DNA of 64,000 nt, taken from contig JAFYWX010000016.1 of the NCBI GenBank assembly GCA_017546445.1, positions 1-64,000 on the forward strand. Direction: 5' to 3'. The DNA is from Akkermansia sp. Lineage in GTDB: Bacteria > Verrucomicrobiota > Verrucomicrobiia > Verrucomicrobiales > Akkermansiaceae. Of the stretch, positions 17,605 to 25,813 are shown piece by piece (position 1 is the stretch's first letter; every line of letters starts with the position of its first letter). Below the pieces are notes generated by a model, which had not been told where the DNA came from, did not search any database, and worked only from the letters and a program-made list of their open reading frames with translations. The position numbers and the translations under genes were made by a program.

Positions 17605-19290
17605 ATGAGCAACGCATCCAAGACAGACCACTGGAAAACAAACCTCGGTGTGATGCTGGCCGTAGCCGGCAGCGCCATCGGTTTCGGTAACTTCCTGCGT
17701 TTCCCCGGCCTGGCCGCCCAGTACGGCGGCGGTGCCTTCGTGGTGGCCTATTTCTGCTGCTTCCTGCTGCTGGGTCTCCCGCTCTGCTGGGTGGAATGGG
17801 CCATCGGCCGCCGCGGCGGCGTTCTGGGTGGCCACAGCCCGGCCTCCGTCTTCCAGCTCATTGCTGAGAAGCCGCTCTGGAAATACCTCGGCATTCTCGG
17901 CATCCTGGCCGGCCTCAGCATCAATGTATACTACGTCTACATGGAAGGCTGGACCATTGGCTATGTGTGGCATACGCTGGTTGGCAATCTCAATTTAGAC
18001 ACCCCGCAAGCCTATGGTGACTTCTTTGCCAACTTCGTGGGCATGGGTGCAGATGGCCACTTCTTCAGCGGTGAGACCAGCGCCCCCATCTTCTTCCTGC
18101 TGGCACTGGTGGCCAACTTCTGGCTCATCTACCGCGGCGTGAGCAAGGGCATCGAGTGGTTCTGCAAGTGGAGCATGCCTGTACTCTTCATCGTGGCCAT
18201 CATCCTGCTGGTGCGCGTGCTCACCATGGGCACCCCGGACGCCGCCCACCCCGAGCGCAGCGTGAACCAGGGTCTGGGCTACATGTGGAACCCGGATAAG
18301 ACCATGCTGGTTGACTCCACCACGGGCAAATCCATCGGCATGGTACCCGCCAACGCCACCGAGGAAGAAAAGACCGCCCTCGTCTCCCGCCTGCACGAGG
18401 AATACCCCACCGTTTCCATTGAGGAGAAGCACATGACCTTCTGGCAGAGTCTGTTCAACCCGGAGATGTGGTTGCGCGCCGCCGGGCAGGTATTCTTCTC
18501 CCTTTCCGTGGGTTCCGGCTCCATCTGCTGCTACGCCAGCTATGTGCGCCGCCGCAAGGATATCGCCCTGAGCGCCCTGAGCGCCGGTGCCGCCAACTCA
18601 GTGACGGAAGTGGGGCTGGCCGGTCTCACCATCGTGCCCGCAGCACTGGCCCTTCTGGGCGTGGCCGCAGCCGCCACGGTAGGCACTTTTGGTCTGGGCT
18701 TCAATGTGTTGCCGCAGGTATTTGCCGCCATGCCGGGCGGTCAATTCTTCGGTGTACTGTTCTTCCTGCTGCTCTTCATCGGCGCGGTGACCAGTGCCCT
18801 TTCCCAGGTGCAGCCGGCCGTGTCCTTTGTAGAGGAATACTGGAACCTGAAGCGCGGACAGAGCATCGCGCTGGTGGCCGCCCTGCTGCTCGTGGGTGCC
18901 TTCATCATCATCTGGTACACGCAGGACATGCTTGCACTGGACAGCATCGACTTCTGGGTAGGCAGCCTCATCCTCTATGTCACCACCGGTCTCAACCTGA
19001 TTTTCTTCAACCAGGTGTGGGGCACGAAGAACGGCATGAACGAACTGCGCGATGGCTCAGCCATGAGCATTCCGTCAGCAGCCACCTTCATCATCCGCTG
19101 GATTACACCGGCTATCATGCTCGTCATCTTTGCCGCCTGGCTCTACCAGGAACTCTTCATCACGCGCAGCCCGTATGTGGCTAATATCGTGGAAGGCCGC
19201 ATCGGCGCCATTCTGCCGCTGCTGTGGGCACTGGGCATCACGGTGTTCTTCTGCATCGTGGCAGCCACCTCCCGCCGTTTCAACAAATAA
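17605..19290 (+). CDS. NSS family sodium symporter, copy 2
   Basis: Second of three tandem LeuT-fold transporters. The 561-residue product keeps GNFLRFP in TM1, WVEWAIGRRGG, and the TM6-8 block (AAGQVFFSLSVGSG, YASYVRRRKDIALS, FGLGFNVLPQVF). Relative to copies 1 and 3 it differs at several pore-lining or nearby places: FVVAYFCCF instead of FMIAYFVAF in TM2, SVGSGSICC instead of SIGFGxVC in TM6, and a repositioned acidic segment before TM6. These changes suggest a different substrate preference; that is inference. The ATG is 4 bp after the stop of copy 1, implying translational coupling. Confidence 0.93.
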   Translation: MSNASKTDHWKTNLGVMLAVAGSAIGFGNFLRFPGLAAQYGGGAFVVAYFCCFLLLGLPLCWVEWAIGRRGGVLGGHSPASVFQLIAEKPLWKYLGILGILAGLSINVYYVYMEGWTIGYVWHTLVGNLNLDTPQAYGDFFANFVGMGADGHFFSGETSAPIFFLLALVANFWLIYRGVSKGIEWFCKWSMPVLFIVAIILLVRVLTMGTPDAAHPERSVNQGLGYMWNPDKTMLVDSTTGKSIGMVPANATEEEKTALVSRLHEEYPTVSIEEKHMTFWQSLFNPEMWLRAAGQVFFSLSVGSGSICCYASYVRRRKDIALSALSAGAANSVTEVGLAGLTIVPAALALLGVAAAATVGTFGLGFNVLPQVFAAMPGGQFFGVLFFLLLFIGAVTSALSQVQPAVSFVEEYWNLKRGQSIALVAALLLVGAFIIIWYTQDMLALDSIDFWVGSLILYVTTGLNLIFFNQVWGTKNGMNELRDGSAMSIPSAATFIIRWITPAIMLVIFAAWLYQELFITRSPYVANIVEGRIGAILPLLWALGITVFFCIVAATSRRFNK

Positions 19291-19314
19291 CCCTCCCCAC
19301 CCCTCCAATATACC

Positions 19315-21021
19315 GTGAGCACAAACAAGAAAACAGAAAACTGGAACACCAATCTCGGTGTCGTGCTGGCTGTGGCCGGCAGCGCCATCGGCTTCGGTAA
19401 TTTCCTCCGCTTCCCCGGCCTGGCCGCCCAGTACGGCGGCGGTGCCTTCATGATTGCCTATTTCGTGGCCTTCCTGCTGCTGGGCATTCCCCTGAGCTGG
19501 GTAGAATGGGCCATCGGCCGCAAGGGCGGCACCCTCGGTGGCCACAGCACCCCCAGCATCTTCTACCTGCTCAGCGGCAAAGCCCGCTGGAAGTACCTCG
19601 GCATTGCCGGTGTGGTCTCCACCATCGGCATCGCCATGTACTACATCCCGCTGGAAAGCTGGACCATCGGCTACGCCTGGCACACCATGATGGGCGATCT
19701 GCAGCTGGAAACAGCTGAGGAATACGGCAACTTCTTCGCCCAGTACGTCGGCCTCACCGGCGATGGTTCCATCTTCTTCGGCGAGGGCAGCCAGCTCACC
19801 TTCTTTGCCCTGGCTATTCTGGCCAATATGTACGTGATTTTCCGCGGCATCAGCAAGGGTATTGAGACCTTCTGCAAGTGGAGCATGCCTGTGCTCCTCA
19901 TCACCGCCATCATCATTCTGGTGCGTGTACTGACACTGGGTACACCCGATGCCGCCTACCCCGAGCGCAACGTGAGCCAGGGTCTGGGCTACATGTGGAA
20001 CCCCACCAAAACCATGATTGTGGTGGATGGCAAAGACGTGGAAATGGTACCCGCCTATGCCGCCCCGGAGCAGAAGGAAGCCCTGATGCAGAAAATCCAG
20101 GCCGCCAACCCCGGCAAGGCAGTAGCAGAAAAGGAAATTTCCCTGACGGAAGGCCTGCTGAACCCGGAAATGTGGATTACCGCAGCCGGTCAGGTCTTCT
20201 TCTCCCTCTCCATCGGTTTCGGCACGGTGTGTTCCTACGCCAGCTATGTGCGCCGCCGCAAGGATATCGCCCTCTCCTCCCTCACCGCCAATGCCGCCAA
20301 CGAGGCCATTGAGGTGGGTATCGCGGGCATGATGATTATTCCCGCTGCCGTGGCCTTCCTCGGCGTGGTGGCAGCCGCTGGTTGCGGCACCTTCGGCCTG
20401 GGCTTCAATGTGCTGCCCCAGGTGTTCCACAGCATGCCCGGCGGCCAGATTTTCGGCACGCTGTTCTTCCTGCTGCTCTTCATCGGTGCTATCACCAGCG
20501 CCATCTCCATGCTTCAGCCCTCCGTGGCTTTCCTGGAGGAATTCTGGAACCTGCGCCGCATTCAGAGCGTCTCCCTCGTGGCCTTCCTGGTCACCGTGGG
20601 CACCCTGATGGTGGGCTGGTTCACCGAGGGGCTCATGGCGCTGGACGTCATGGACTTCTGGTTCGGCACCATGTTCCTCTACCTCACCACCTGCCTCCTG
20701 TTCACAGTGTTCAACTGTGTATGGGGCGCTAAGAACGGCATCGAGGAAATCAAGCAGGGCGCCTGCATCAAGCTGCCGCGCTGCCTCAGCCTCATTGTCC
20801 GCTGGGTCTCCCCCACCATCCTCATCACCATCTTCGGCTCCTGGCTGTATAAGAATATCTTCATCCAGCAGAGCAGCCAGGTCATGTGCCTGCTCAACGG
20901 CGAACCCGGGGCCATCTTCCCCATCGGCTGGGTCATCCTGGTTGCCATCTTCTTCGCCATTGTCATCTTTACTTCCCGTAATTTCCACAAACACACCAAT
21001 CCTGATAAATTTAACGATTAA
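19315..21021 (+). CDS. NSS family sodium symporter, copy 3
   Basis: Third tandem LeuT-fold transporter, 568 residues, starting with GTG 24 bp after copy 2. It resembles copy 1 more than copy 2 (FMIAYFVAFLLLGIPLSWVE, SIGFGTVC, SLTANAANEAIEVGIAGMM). The C-terminal third, from about residue 440, is the most different part of the three. It is followed after 18 bp by a 38-codon gene that resembles the MetS-type small subunit found beside some NSS transporters, so copy 3 may be the one that needs it. Confidence 0.93.
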   Translation: MSTNKKTENWNTNLGVVLAVAGSAIGFGNFLRFPGLAAQYGGGAFMIAYFVAFLLLGIPLSWVEWAIGRKGGTLGGHSTPSIFYLLSGKARWKYLGIAGVVSTIGIAMYYIPLESWTIGYAWHTMMGDLQLETAEEYGNFFAQYVGLTGDGSIFFGEGSQLTFFALAILANMYVIFRGISKGIETFCKWSMPVLLITAIIILVRVLTLGTPDAAYPERNVSQGLGYMWNPTKTMIVVDGKDVEMVPAYAAPEQKEALMQKIQAANPGKAVAEKEISLTEGLLNPEMWITAAGQVFFSLSIGFGTVCSYASYVRRRKDIALSSLTANAANEAIEVGIAGMMIIPAAVAFLGVVAAAGCGTFGLGFNVLPQVFHSMPGGQIFGTLFFLLLFIGAITSAISMLQPSVAFLEEFWNLRRIQSVSLVAFLVTVGTLMVGWFTEGLMALDVMDFWFGTMFLYLTTCLLFTVFNCVWGAKNGIEEIKQGACIKLPRCLSLIVRWVSPTILITIFGSWLYKNIFIQQSSQVMCLLNGEPGAIFPIGWVILVAIFFAIVIFTSRNFHKHTNPDKFND

Positions 21022-21039
21022 CCCCCAATATTCACGATT

Positions 21040-21156
21040 ATGACTATCGCCGGTATCATCACCATGCTCCTCTCCATTGGCATCGTCTGGACTCTTTTCA
21101 TCGTCTGCTGCGTGCGACTTGTCAAGAGCGATAAGCAGGACAACGCCAACGACTAA
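21040..21156 (+). CDS. MetS-like small subunit of an NSS transporter (38 residues)
   Basis: Very short gene of 38 codons. The product starts MTIAGIITMLLSIGIVWTLF, a single predicted membrane helix (about 3-25) with a conserved-looking GIVW, followed by a short polar tail (VRLVKSDKQDNAND). In Corynebacterium the methionine importer MetP, an NSS protein, needs a small one-helix partner MetS. Short proteins of this layout next to NSS genes are annotated as the MetS family. Position 18 bp after the third NSS gene and 13 bp before the hydrolase gene supports that reading. Family membership rests on topology, size and context rather than on an alignment. Confidence 0.7.
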   Translation: MTIAGIITMLLSIGIVWTLFIVCCVRLVKSDKQDNAND

Positions 21157-21169
21157 ACACCAAAGAGCC

Positions 21170-21982
21170 ATGACCTTCCCGACCAAGCGCATCATCAGCA
21201 CCGCCCTGCTGGGCGGGGCCGCGCTGGCGCTGACAGCCTGCAATTTCAGCCAGGTCATCTACCCTGGTAAGGATATGCAGCTGCCCGATGCCGCCTGCGG
21301 TTATGCAGGGAACGCCGTCATCATTCCCGCCGAGGACGGCACTGCCCTGCGCGGGTGGTTCTTCAACCGCGGCGCAGCCACTCCGCTGGTGGTCATGTAC
21401 GGCGGCAACGCCATGAACGTGGGCAATTTCGCCAGTCTGGCCGCCACCGACACCACGCGTTCCTATCTGCTCATGAACTACCGCGGCTACGGCGACAGCG
21501 CCGGTGAGCCCAGCGAAAAGCAGATTATGGCCGACGCCCGCTACACCATCCGCTACGCCCGCAACGCCATGGGTAACCCGGAAGCCCCGCTCTGCTTCAT
21601 CGGCTTCAGTCTGGGCACCAGCGTGGCCACTCAGCTGGCCACCACGGAGAACCCCGCCGGTCTCATCCTGGTATGTCCCTTCGACAGCATGACCAGCGTG
21701 GCCTGCAACGTGGTTCCCTTCATCCCCCGCATTGTTCCCATGGACTCCTGGAAGTCCGTGGACTACGCGGCGAAGGTACGGTGTCCTGTCACCATCCTCC
21801 GCGCTAAGTATGACCAGGTTGTGCCCACCGAGAGCACAGATGCATTCATCCGCAAACTGCCCACTCCCCCAGTAGTGCGCCAGTTCGAGGCTGACCACAA
21901 CACCATCTTCTCAGCTCAGGGTTTCGTACCGGCCATCATGCAGGCGCTGCCCAATCCCCAGCAGTACCAGTTCGATTTCTGA
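21170..21982 (+). CDS. Alpha/beta hydrolase lipoprotein
   Basis: Predicted cell-envelope serine hydrolase of unknown substrate. The 270-residue product has a lipoprotein signal (MTFPTKRIISTALLGGAALA) with lipobox LTAC and Cys24. The fold shows the nucleophile elbow GFSLG with Ser147, an acid in AKYDQVVP (Asp215) and His243 in ADHNTIF. The MNYRGYGDSAGEP segment is typical of the BEM46/YqiA-like hydrolases. ATG at 21170 was chosen because upstream codons of the frame overlap the small transporter subunit gene. It ends the symporter cluster; a terminator follows after 24 bp. Confidence 0.88.
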   Translation: MTFPTKRIISTALLGGAALALTACNFSQVIYPGKDMQLPDAACGYAGNAVIIPAEDGTALRGWFFNRGAATPLVVMYGGNAMNVGNFASLAATDTTRSYLLMNYRGYGDSAGEPSEKQIMADARYTIRYARNAMGNPEAPLCFIGFSLGTSVATQLATTENPAGLILVCPFDSMTSVACNVVPFIPRIVPMDSWKSVDYAAKVRCPVTILRAKYDQVVPTESTDAFIRKLPTPPVVRQFEADHNTIFSAQGFVPAIMQALPNPQQYQFDF

Positions 21983-22006
21983 AGCCGCTGCTGCAGTCAT
22001 TCTTAC

Positions 22007-22043
22007 AATCGCCGTTTCCGGATAAGGGAACGGCGATTTTTTA
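22007..22043 (+). terminator. Terminator of the symporter/hydrolase cluster
   Basis: Thirteen-base-pair stem (AATCGCCGTTTCC with GGGAACGGCGATT, one G-T pair) with a 6-nt loop, followed by TTTTTAT. Confidence 0.88.
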
Positions 22044-22045
22044 TC

Positions 22046-22074
22046 TTGCCATGGCACACAGCATACACTAAAAT
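22046..22074 (+). promoter_or_regulatory. Promoter of the PA14-like gene and sulfatase
   Basis: TTGCCA (22046-22051), 17-bp spacer, TAAAAT (22069-22074). The ATG at 22084 begins 9 nt after the -10 box, another leaderless candidate. Confidence 0.6.
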
Positions 22075-22083
22075 CAACAAGAC

Positions 22084-23325
22084 ATGAACAAATATCTGAC
22101 ATCCGTATCCCTTTCCCTTTTCTTGCTGTGCCCTGCCCTCGCTGCCGACAATAATGCGGGAATGTGGAGCGGCCTGGTAGACCATGCCAGAAAAACCCTC
22201 AAAAACAGCGAGCAGAACGATGGCAACAAAGACTCTTTCTCATGGGGGGAACTGACCGACCGCGCAGGCAAGGCAGTGAAGCAATTTGCAGAGGATGGCA
22301 AGGGATTTGATATCATGCGCAAACAGGTCAGCCGCAAATACAAAAAACTGACCGCCGATGAGAATTCCACACTCACCGGTCACTTTTACGACCTGAAGCA
22401 GCCTGTAGACAAAGAGGCGAAGCCCCTGCGGCGGCATGAGGTGGTGCAATTCATCAAGCGATACATGGATTCCGGCTGGGACACCAGGCTGCTGGAGCAA
22501 TACTACTCACCGGATGTAGAACTGGCAGCGCCTTACTTCTACCTGCCGCGCTGCAAAGCCTCCTACGCCCCTGAGGCTTTTGAATGCAACAAGGGCAAGC
22601 AGAAAAAACACGTTGCACCGCAGGACTGGCTGGTCATCTATTCCGGCGAGGTGACCGCCCCGGAAAGCGGCACCTATCGGTTTGTCGGCATGGGGGATGA
22701 CACCATCGTGGTACGATTCAACAAGGAGGTCGTGCTGGAATCCGGCTGGTCCATTCCCTCCCGGAACAACATGAGGCTGGGTACCAGCCGCTGCTACCAG
22801 CAGGAAATCACCACGCCGGAATCCGGCTGCGCTCTCTACCAATACCGGCAGACCCCACACTGGAACCGGAAACTCGGCGGCATTGCCTCCGGCAGCACCT
22901 TCACTGTAGAGGCCGGCAGGAGTTACCCCATTCAGATTCTCATTTCCGAAATTCCCGGAAACGAGTTCGGCTACTGCCTCCTGATTGAAAAAATAACGAA
23001 CAACACCCCCACCTGCGGTATCATTCCCCCTGCCCTGTCACCCACGCTGGCGCTGTTCCGCACCAATGATACAACCCCCGACCTCGGGGAAATTGCCGAG
23101 GCGCTCAAAAAGGATGGGAAGGATTACACCGTAGGATGCACCCTGGAAGCCCCTCCCTTTGCAGAAAACTCCCCTATCTGGGCTGCCAGGGTTAGTGAAA
23201 CCGCACAGAAGCGAAACTTTGTGGAACGTGTCACCGCTAATGCCGATGAGGAAACCGCCATGGGCCGCCGCAAGGAGCGCCAGCGCAAAGAGAAATCATC
23301 CAGCAAAAAGAAGAATAAGAAATGA
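22084..23325 (+). CDS. Exported protein with a PA14-like domain
   Basis: A 413-residue secreted protein, signal peptide MNKYLTSVSLSLFLLCPALA. The N-terminal third is charged and helical. Between about residues 135 and 300 a beta-rich domain contains APQDWLVIYSGEV, ESGTYRFVGMGDDTIVVRFN and AGRSYPIQILI, the order of segments seen in PA14 domains, which often bind glycans. The C-terminus is strongly basic (RRKERQRKEKSSSKKKNKK). It overlaps the sulfatase start by 4 bp (ATGA), so the two are translationally coupled and may act on the same polysaccharide. That functional link is inferred from the operon. Confidence 0.7.
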   Translation: MNKYLTSVSLSLFLLCPALAADNNAGMWSGLVDHARKTLKNSEQNDGNKDSFSWGELTDRAGKAVKQFAEDGKGFDIMRKQVSRKYKKLTADENSTLTGHFYDLKQPVDKEAKPLRRHEVVQFIKRYMDSGWDTRLLEQYYSPDVELAAPYFYLPRCKASYAPEAFECNKGKQKKHVAPQDWLVIYSGEVTAPESGTYRFVGMGDDTIVVRFNKEVVLESGWSIPSRNNMRLGTSRCYQQEITTPESGCALYQYRQTPHWNRKLGGIASGSTFTVEAGRSYPIQILISEIPGNEFGYCLLIEKITNNTPTCGIIPPALSPTLALFRTNDTTPDLGEIAEALKKDGKDYTVGCTLEAPPFAENSPIWAARVSETAQKRNFVERVTANADEETAMGRRKERQRKEKSSSKKKNKK

Positions 23326-24866
23326 CACTGCACCTGTTCCCCCTTATTCTTTGCTCCATTTTTCTCTCTTCCGCACTGGCGGACACCACCTCATCCTCAC
23401 CTGAAAACCTGCAGAAAAAGCCGCGCGCCATCCTGCTTTTCCTGGCGGACGATTTAGGGTATAATGACACCTCAACATACGGCACAGGAGCATTGACGCC
23501 CAATGTACAGCGACTGGCAGACCAGGGGCTTTTATTCACCGATGCACACAGCACAAACTCCGTGTGCACCCCCTCGCGCTACTCACTTCTCACCGGCCAG
23601 TACGCCTGGCGGCAGAAAGGCACAGGCATTCTGCCGGGCGATGCCGCCCTCATCATCCCCACCCGCGATAAAGCCGCCACGCTGGGCACCCTCATGCAGC
23701 AGGCAGGGTATCGCACCGCAGCCATCGGCAAGTGGCATCTGGGGCTCGGCCGCGGCAACATCAACTGGAACAAGCCCATTTCCCCCGCCCCGACCGATAT
23801 CGGTTTCGACTATTCCTTCATCATGGCCGCCACGGGCGACCGCGTGCCTTGCGTGTATGTGGAGAATGGCGCCGTGAAGGGCCTTGACGCGAAAGACCCC
23901 ATCCGGGTGAACTACCGGGGCAAGACCTACCCCGGCGAAAAGACCGCCCTTACCCACCCAGAGGAGCTCAAACCCTGGGGCCGCCCCAGCGACAAGCAGC
24001 ACTCCGGCACCATTATTGATGGCATCTCCCGCATCGGCCACATGACCGGCGGCACCGCCGCCCTGTGGAAAGACCAGGACATAGCCGATGACATCACCAC
24101 CGCAGCAGAACGCTTCATTGCCAGCTGCGCAGGCAGCCCCCTGTTCCTCTATTTCTGCACCAATGATATCCACGTGCCGCGCGACCCGCACGCCCGCTTC
24201 CGGGGTAAGAGCAACCTCGGCATCCGCGGCGATGTCACCCTGCAGATGGATGACAGCCTGGGCCGCCTGATGAACGCGCTCGAACAGTCAGGCTACGCCC
24301 CGGAGGAAACCCTCATCATCTTCACCAGCGACAACGGTCCCGTCATCTCTGATGGTTATGAGGACGGCGCCCGCGAAGCCTGCGCCAACCACAACCCGAG
24401 CCATCCCTGGCGCGGTGGTAAATACAGTCTGTTCGAGGGAGGCACCCGCGTACCCTTCATTGTTTCCTGGCCCGGAAAGGTGCAGCCCGGCCGCAGCTCA
24501 GCTCTCATGAGCCAGATGGATCTGGGCCGCAGCCTGGCCAGCCTCTGCAACACCACCATACCGGAGGGCAGCATGCGCGACTCTGAAAACCACCTCCCTG
24601 CCCTGCTGGGCAACAGCCCCACCGGGCGCCACACCCTCGTGACCCAGGCTTTCGAAGGCCCGCGCTATGCCCTGCGCTGCGGCGCCTACAAATACATCCC
24701 GGACTACGGCCCTCGCACCCGCATCGACCGTCTCGGCCGCGGCGAGCAGCTCTACGACCTCAGTTCTGACCCCGCAGAACAGCACAACCTCGCCCCGCAG
24801 ATGCCGGAAAAGACCGCTGAGCTCCGCGCCCTTCTCCAGAACATCACCGCTGGGGCTGCGCACTGA
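23322..24866 (+). CDS. Exported sulfatase (type I, Cys-type)
   Basis: Formylglycine-dependent sulfatase that should remove sulfate esters from a substrate such as mucin or another host or algal glycan. The 514-residue product has a signal peptide (about 1-21), metal-binding FLADDLGYND (Asp43, Asp44) and the modification motif VCTPSRYSLLTG with Cys82. A second metal site appears as FTSDNGP in the middle. Cys-type sulfatases are activated by anSME or FGE; neither is in this window. Length and motif order fit the arylsulfatase A group. It is the second gene of a two-gene operon. A fragment matching its last 22 codons occurs again at 25668-25736. Confidence 0.93.
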   Translation: MTLHLFPLILCSIFLSSALADTTSSSPENLQKKPRAILLFLADDLGYNDTSTYGTGALTPNVQRLADQGLLFTDAHSTNSVCTPSRYSLLTGQYAWRQKGTGILPGDAALIIPTRDKAATLGTLMQQAGYRTAAIGKWHLGLGRGNINWNKPISPAPTDIGFDYSFIMAATGDRVPCVYVENGAVKGLDAKDPIRVNYRGKTYPGEKTALTHPEELKPWGRPSDKQHSGTIIDGISRIGHMTGGTAALWKDQDIADDITTAAERFIASCAGSPLFLYFCTNDIHVPRDPHARFRGKSNLGIRGDVTLQMDDSLGRLMNALEQSGYAPEETLIIFTSDNGPVISDGYEDGAREACANHNPSHPWRGGKYSLFEGGTRVPFIVSWPGKVQPGRSSALMSQMDLGRSLASLCNTTIPEGSMRDSENHLPALLGNSPTGRHTLVTQAFEGPRYALRCGAYKYIPDYGPRTRIDRLGRGEQLYDLSSDPAEQHNLAPQMPEKTAELRALLQNITAGAAH

Positions 24867-24886
24867 TTTCTTATCCTTCCCGGCAT

Positions 24887-25594
24887 TTAAGCCTGGCAGG
24901 CGGCGTAATCAATGCTATCGTCATCCATATCACGATAGACCCCGCGCTTTCTGATTGCAGCGGGAGAACCGCCTACCAGCACATAGGATTCCTCAATCTT
25001 CTTATTCAGCAGAGAATTGGCTGCAACCACAGTATACGGTGCCGTGGCAGCCCCCGGCATCACCATGCAACGGGTGCTCACCCATGTATCGTGACTGAGA
25101 TGCACCGGCGCCACGCCCTTACCGCAGAAGGTGCCATCTACATTTTTCAGACGATGAAACCCGGAATCCATCACAAGAGTCTCCCAGCCCAGGCGCACAC
25201 GATTCTCGATGGTGATGCGATGAAAACAAATCAACTTCAGGGCAGCATTATTCACAAAGTCGTCCCCGATTTCCAATCTTGCGTGCTCACCGATGGAAAT
25301 AGCAGACGCACCGCCGATGCGAACCTTGCCGCGGAACACGCACTCGCCACCACCATTCTCGAACATAATACCGCTGTTGGGGTATACGCCTGTTCTCTGA
25401 TTGCCCATCAGAATCATACCAGGGCGCACTGGTCCCTCAATACGCACCGTTCCCTTCAGCGCACCAAACCGGGGCTTGTAGAAAAGAATAGGCAAGCGAA
25501 CCGCCTGAGAAAAGGGAAGATAGTGAAAATTAAAATATATGCTCGGCAAGAGCGAGCGCAGTAATTTCAACCCCTTCAGCAAACGTCCTAACAT
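24887..25594 (-). CDS. Left-handed beta-helix acyltransferase
   Basis: Probable O-acetyltransferase or related acyltransferase of the hexapeptide-repeat class. The 235-residue product has an N-terminal helical part and then a run of short beta turns with the isoleucine/valine spacing of hexapeptide repeats (for example VRIGGASAISIGEHARLEIG). It ends with HDTWVSTRCMVMPGA and NKKIEESYVLVGGSPAAIRKR, typical of serine or sugar O-acetyltransferases. The ATG at 25594 was chosen; the longer open frame runs into remnant sequence upstream. It is a single gene, convergent with the sulfatase (20 bp between stops), and seems inserted between that gene and the tail of a second sulfatase copy. Confidence 0.82.
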   Translation of the reverse strand: MLGRLLKGLKLLRSLLPSIYFNFHYLPFSQAVRLPILFYKPRFGALKGTVRIEGPVRPGMILMGNQRTGVYPNSGIMFENGGGECVFRGKVRIGGASAISIGEHARLEIGDDFVNNAALKLICFHRITIENRVRLGWETLVMDSGFHRLKNVDGTFCGKGVAPVHLSHDTWVSTRCMVMPGAATAPYTVVAANSLLNKKIEESYVLVGGSPAAIRKRGVYRDMDDDSIDYAACQA

Positions 25595-25617
25595 AGTATT
25601 AAATTTCAATGGAGCGC

Positions 25618-25646
25618 ATTGTATCGGATTTGCCCTGCTTATGCAA
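25618..25646 (-). promoter_or_regulatory. Promoter of the acyltransferase gene
   Basis: Minus-strand TTGCAT (25641-25646), 17-bp spacer, TACAAT (25618-25623), about 24 nt before the ATG. Confidence 0.6.
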
Positions 25647-25667
25647 GTACAATATGCCTTGATACAA

Positions 25668-25736
25668 CAAACCCCGGAGAAGGCAGCCGAACGCCGCAGC
25701 ATCCTCCAGAGCATGACAGCCGGAGCGGCGCACTGA
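25668..25736 (+). pseudogene. Remnant of a second sulfatase gene (C-terminal tail)
   Basis: In one plus-strand frame this stretch encodes QTPEKAAERRSILQSMTAG followed by AAH and a stop. The intact sulfatase at 23322 ends MPEKTAELRALLQNITAG followed by AAH and a stop. The DNA is also alike, including an identical end (GCGCACTGA). No start or further homologous sequence is visible upstream. The simplest reading is that a tandem sulfatase copy was deleted or replaced, leaving its 3' end. Confidence 0.7.
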
Positions 25737-25751
25737 CGGTCGTACAGGAAG

Positions 25752-25783
25752 CAGCCCGACCTGGTGAAAACCGGGTCGGGCTG
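25752..25783 (-). terminator. Hairpin after prs
   Basis: Ten-base-pair outer stem (CAGCCCGACC with GGTCGGGCTG) with a further GGT/ACC inner stem, 30 bp after the prs stop codon. The minus-strand T run is poor. Confidence 0.65.
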
Positions 25784-25813
25784 AAAAATGTTGCAGGATT
25801 CACGAGCAACCGA

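Noticed and set aside
19075..21258. Minus-strand ORF of 727 codons opposite the symporter genes
   Set aside because: The product is a low-complexity, His/Asp/Gly-rich translation typical of antisense frames, and it spans two real plus-strand genes.
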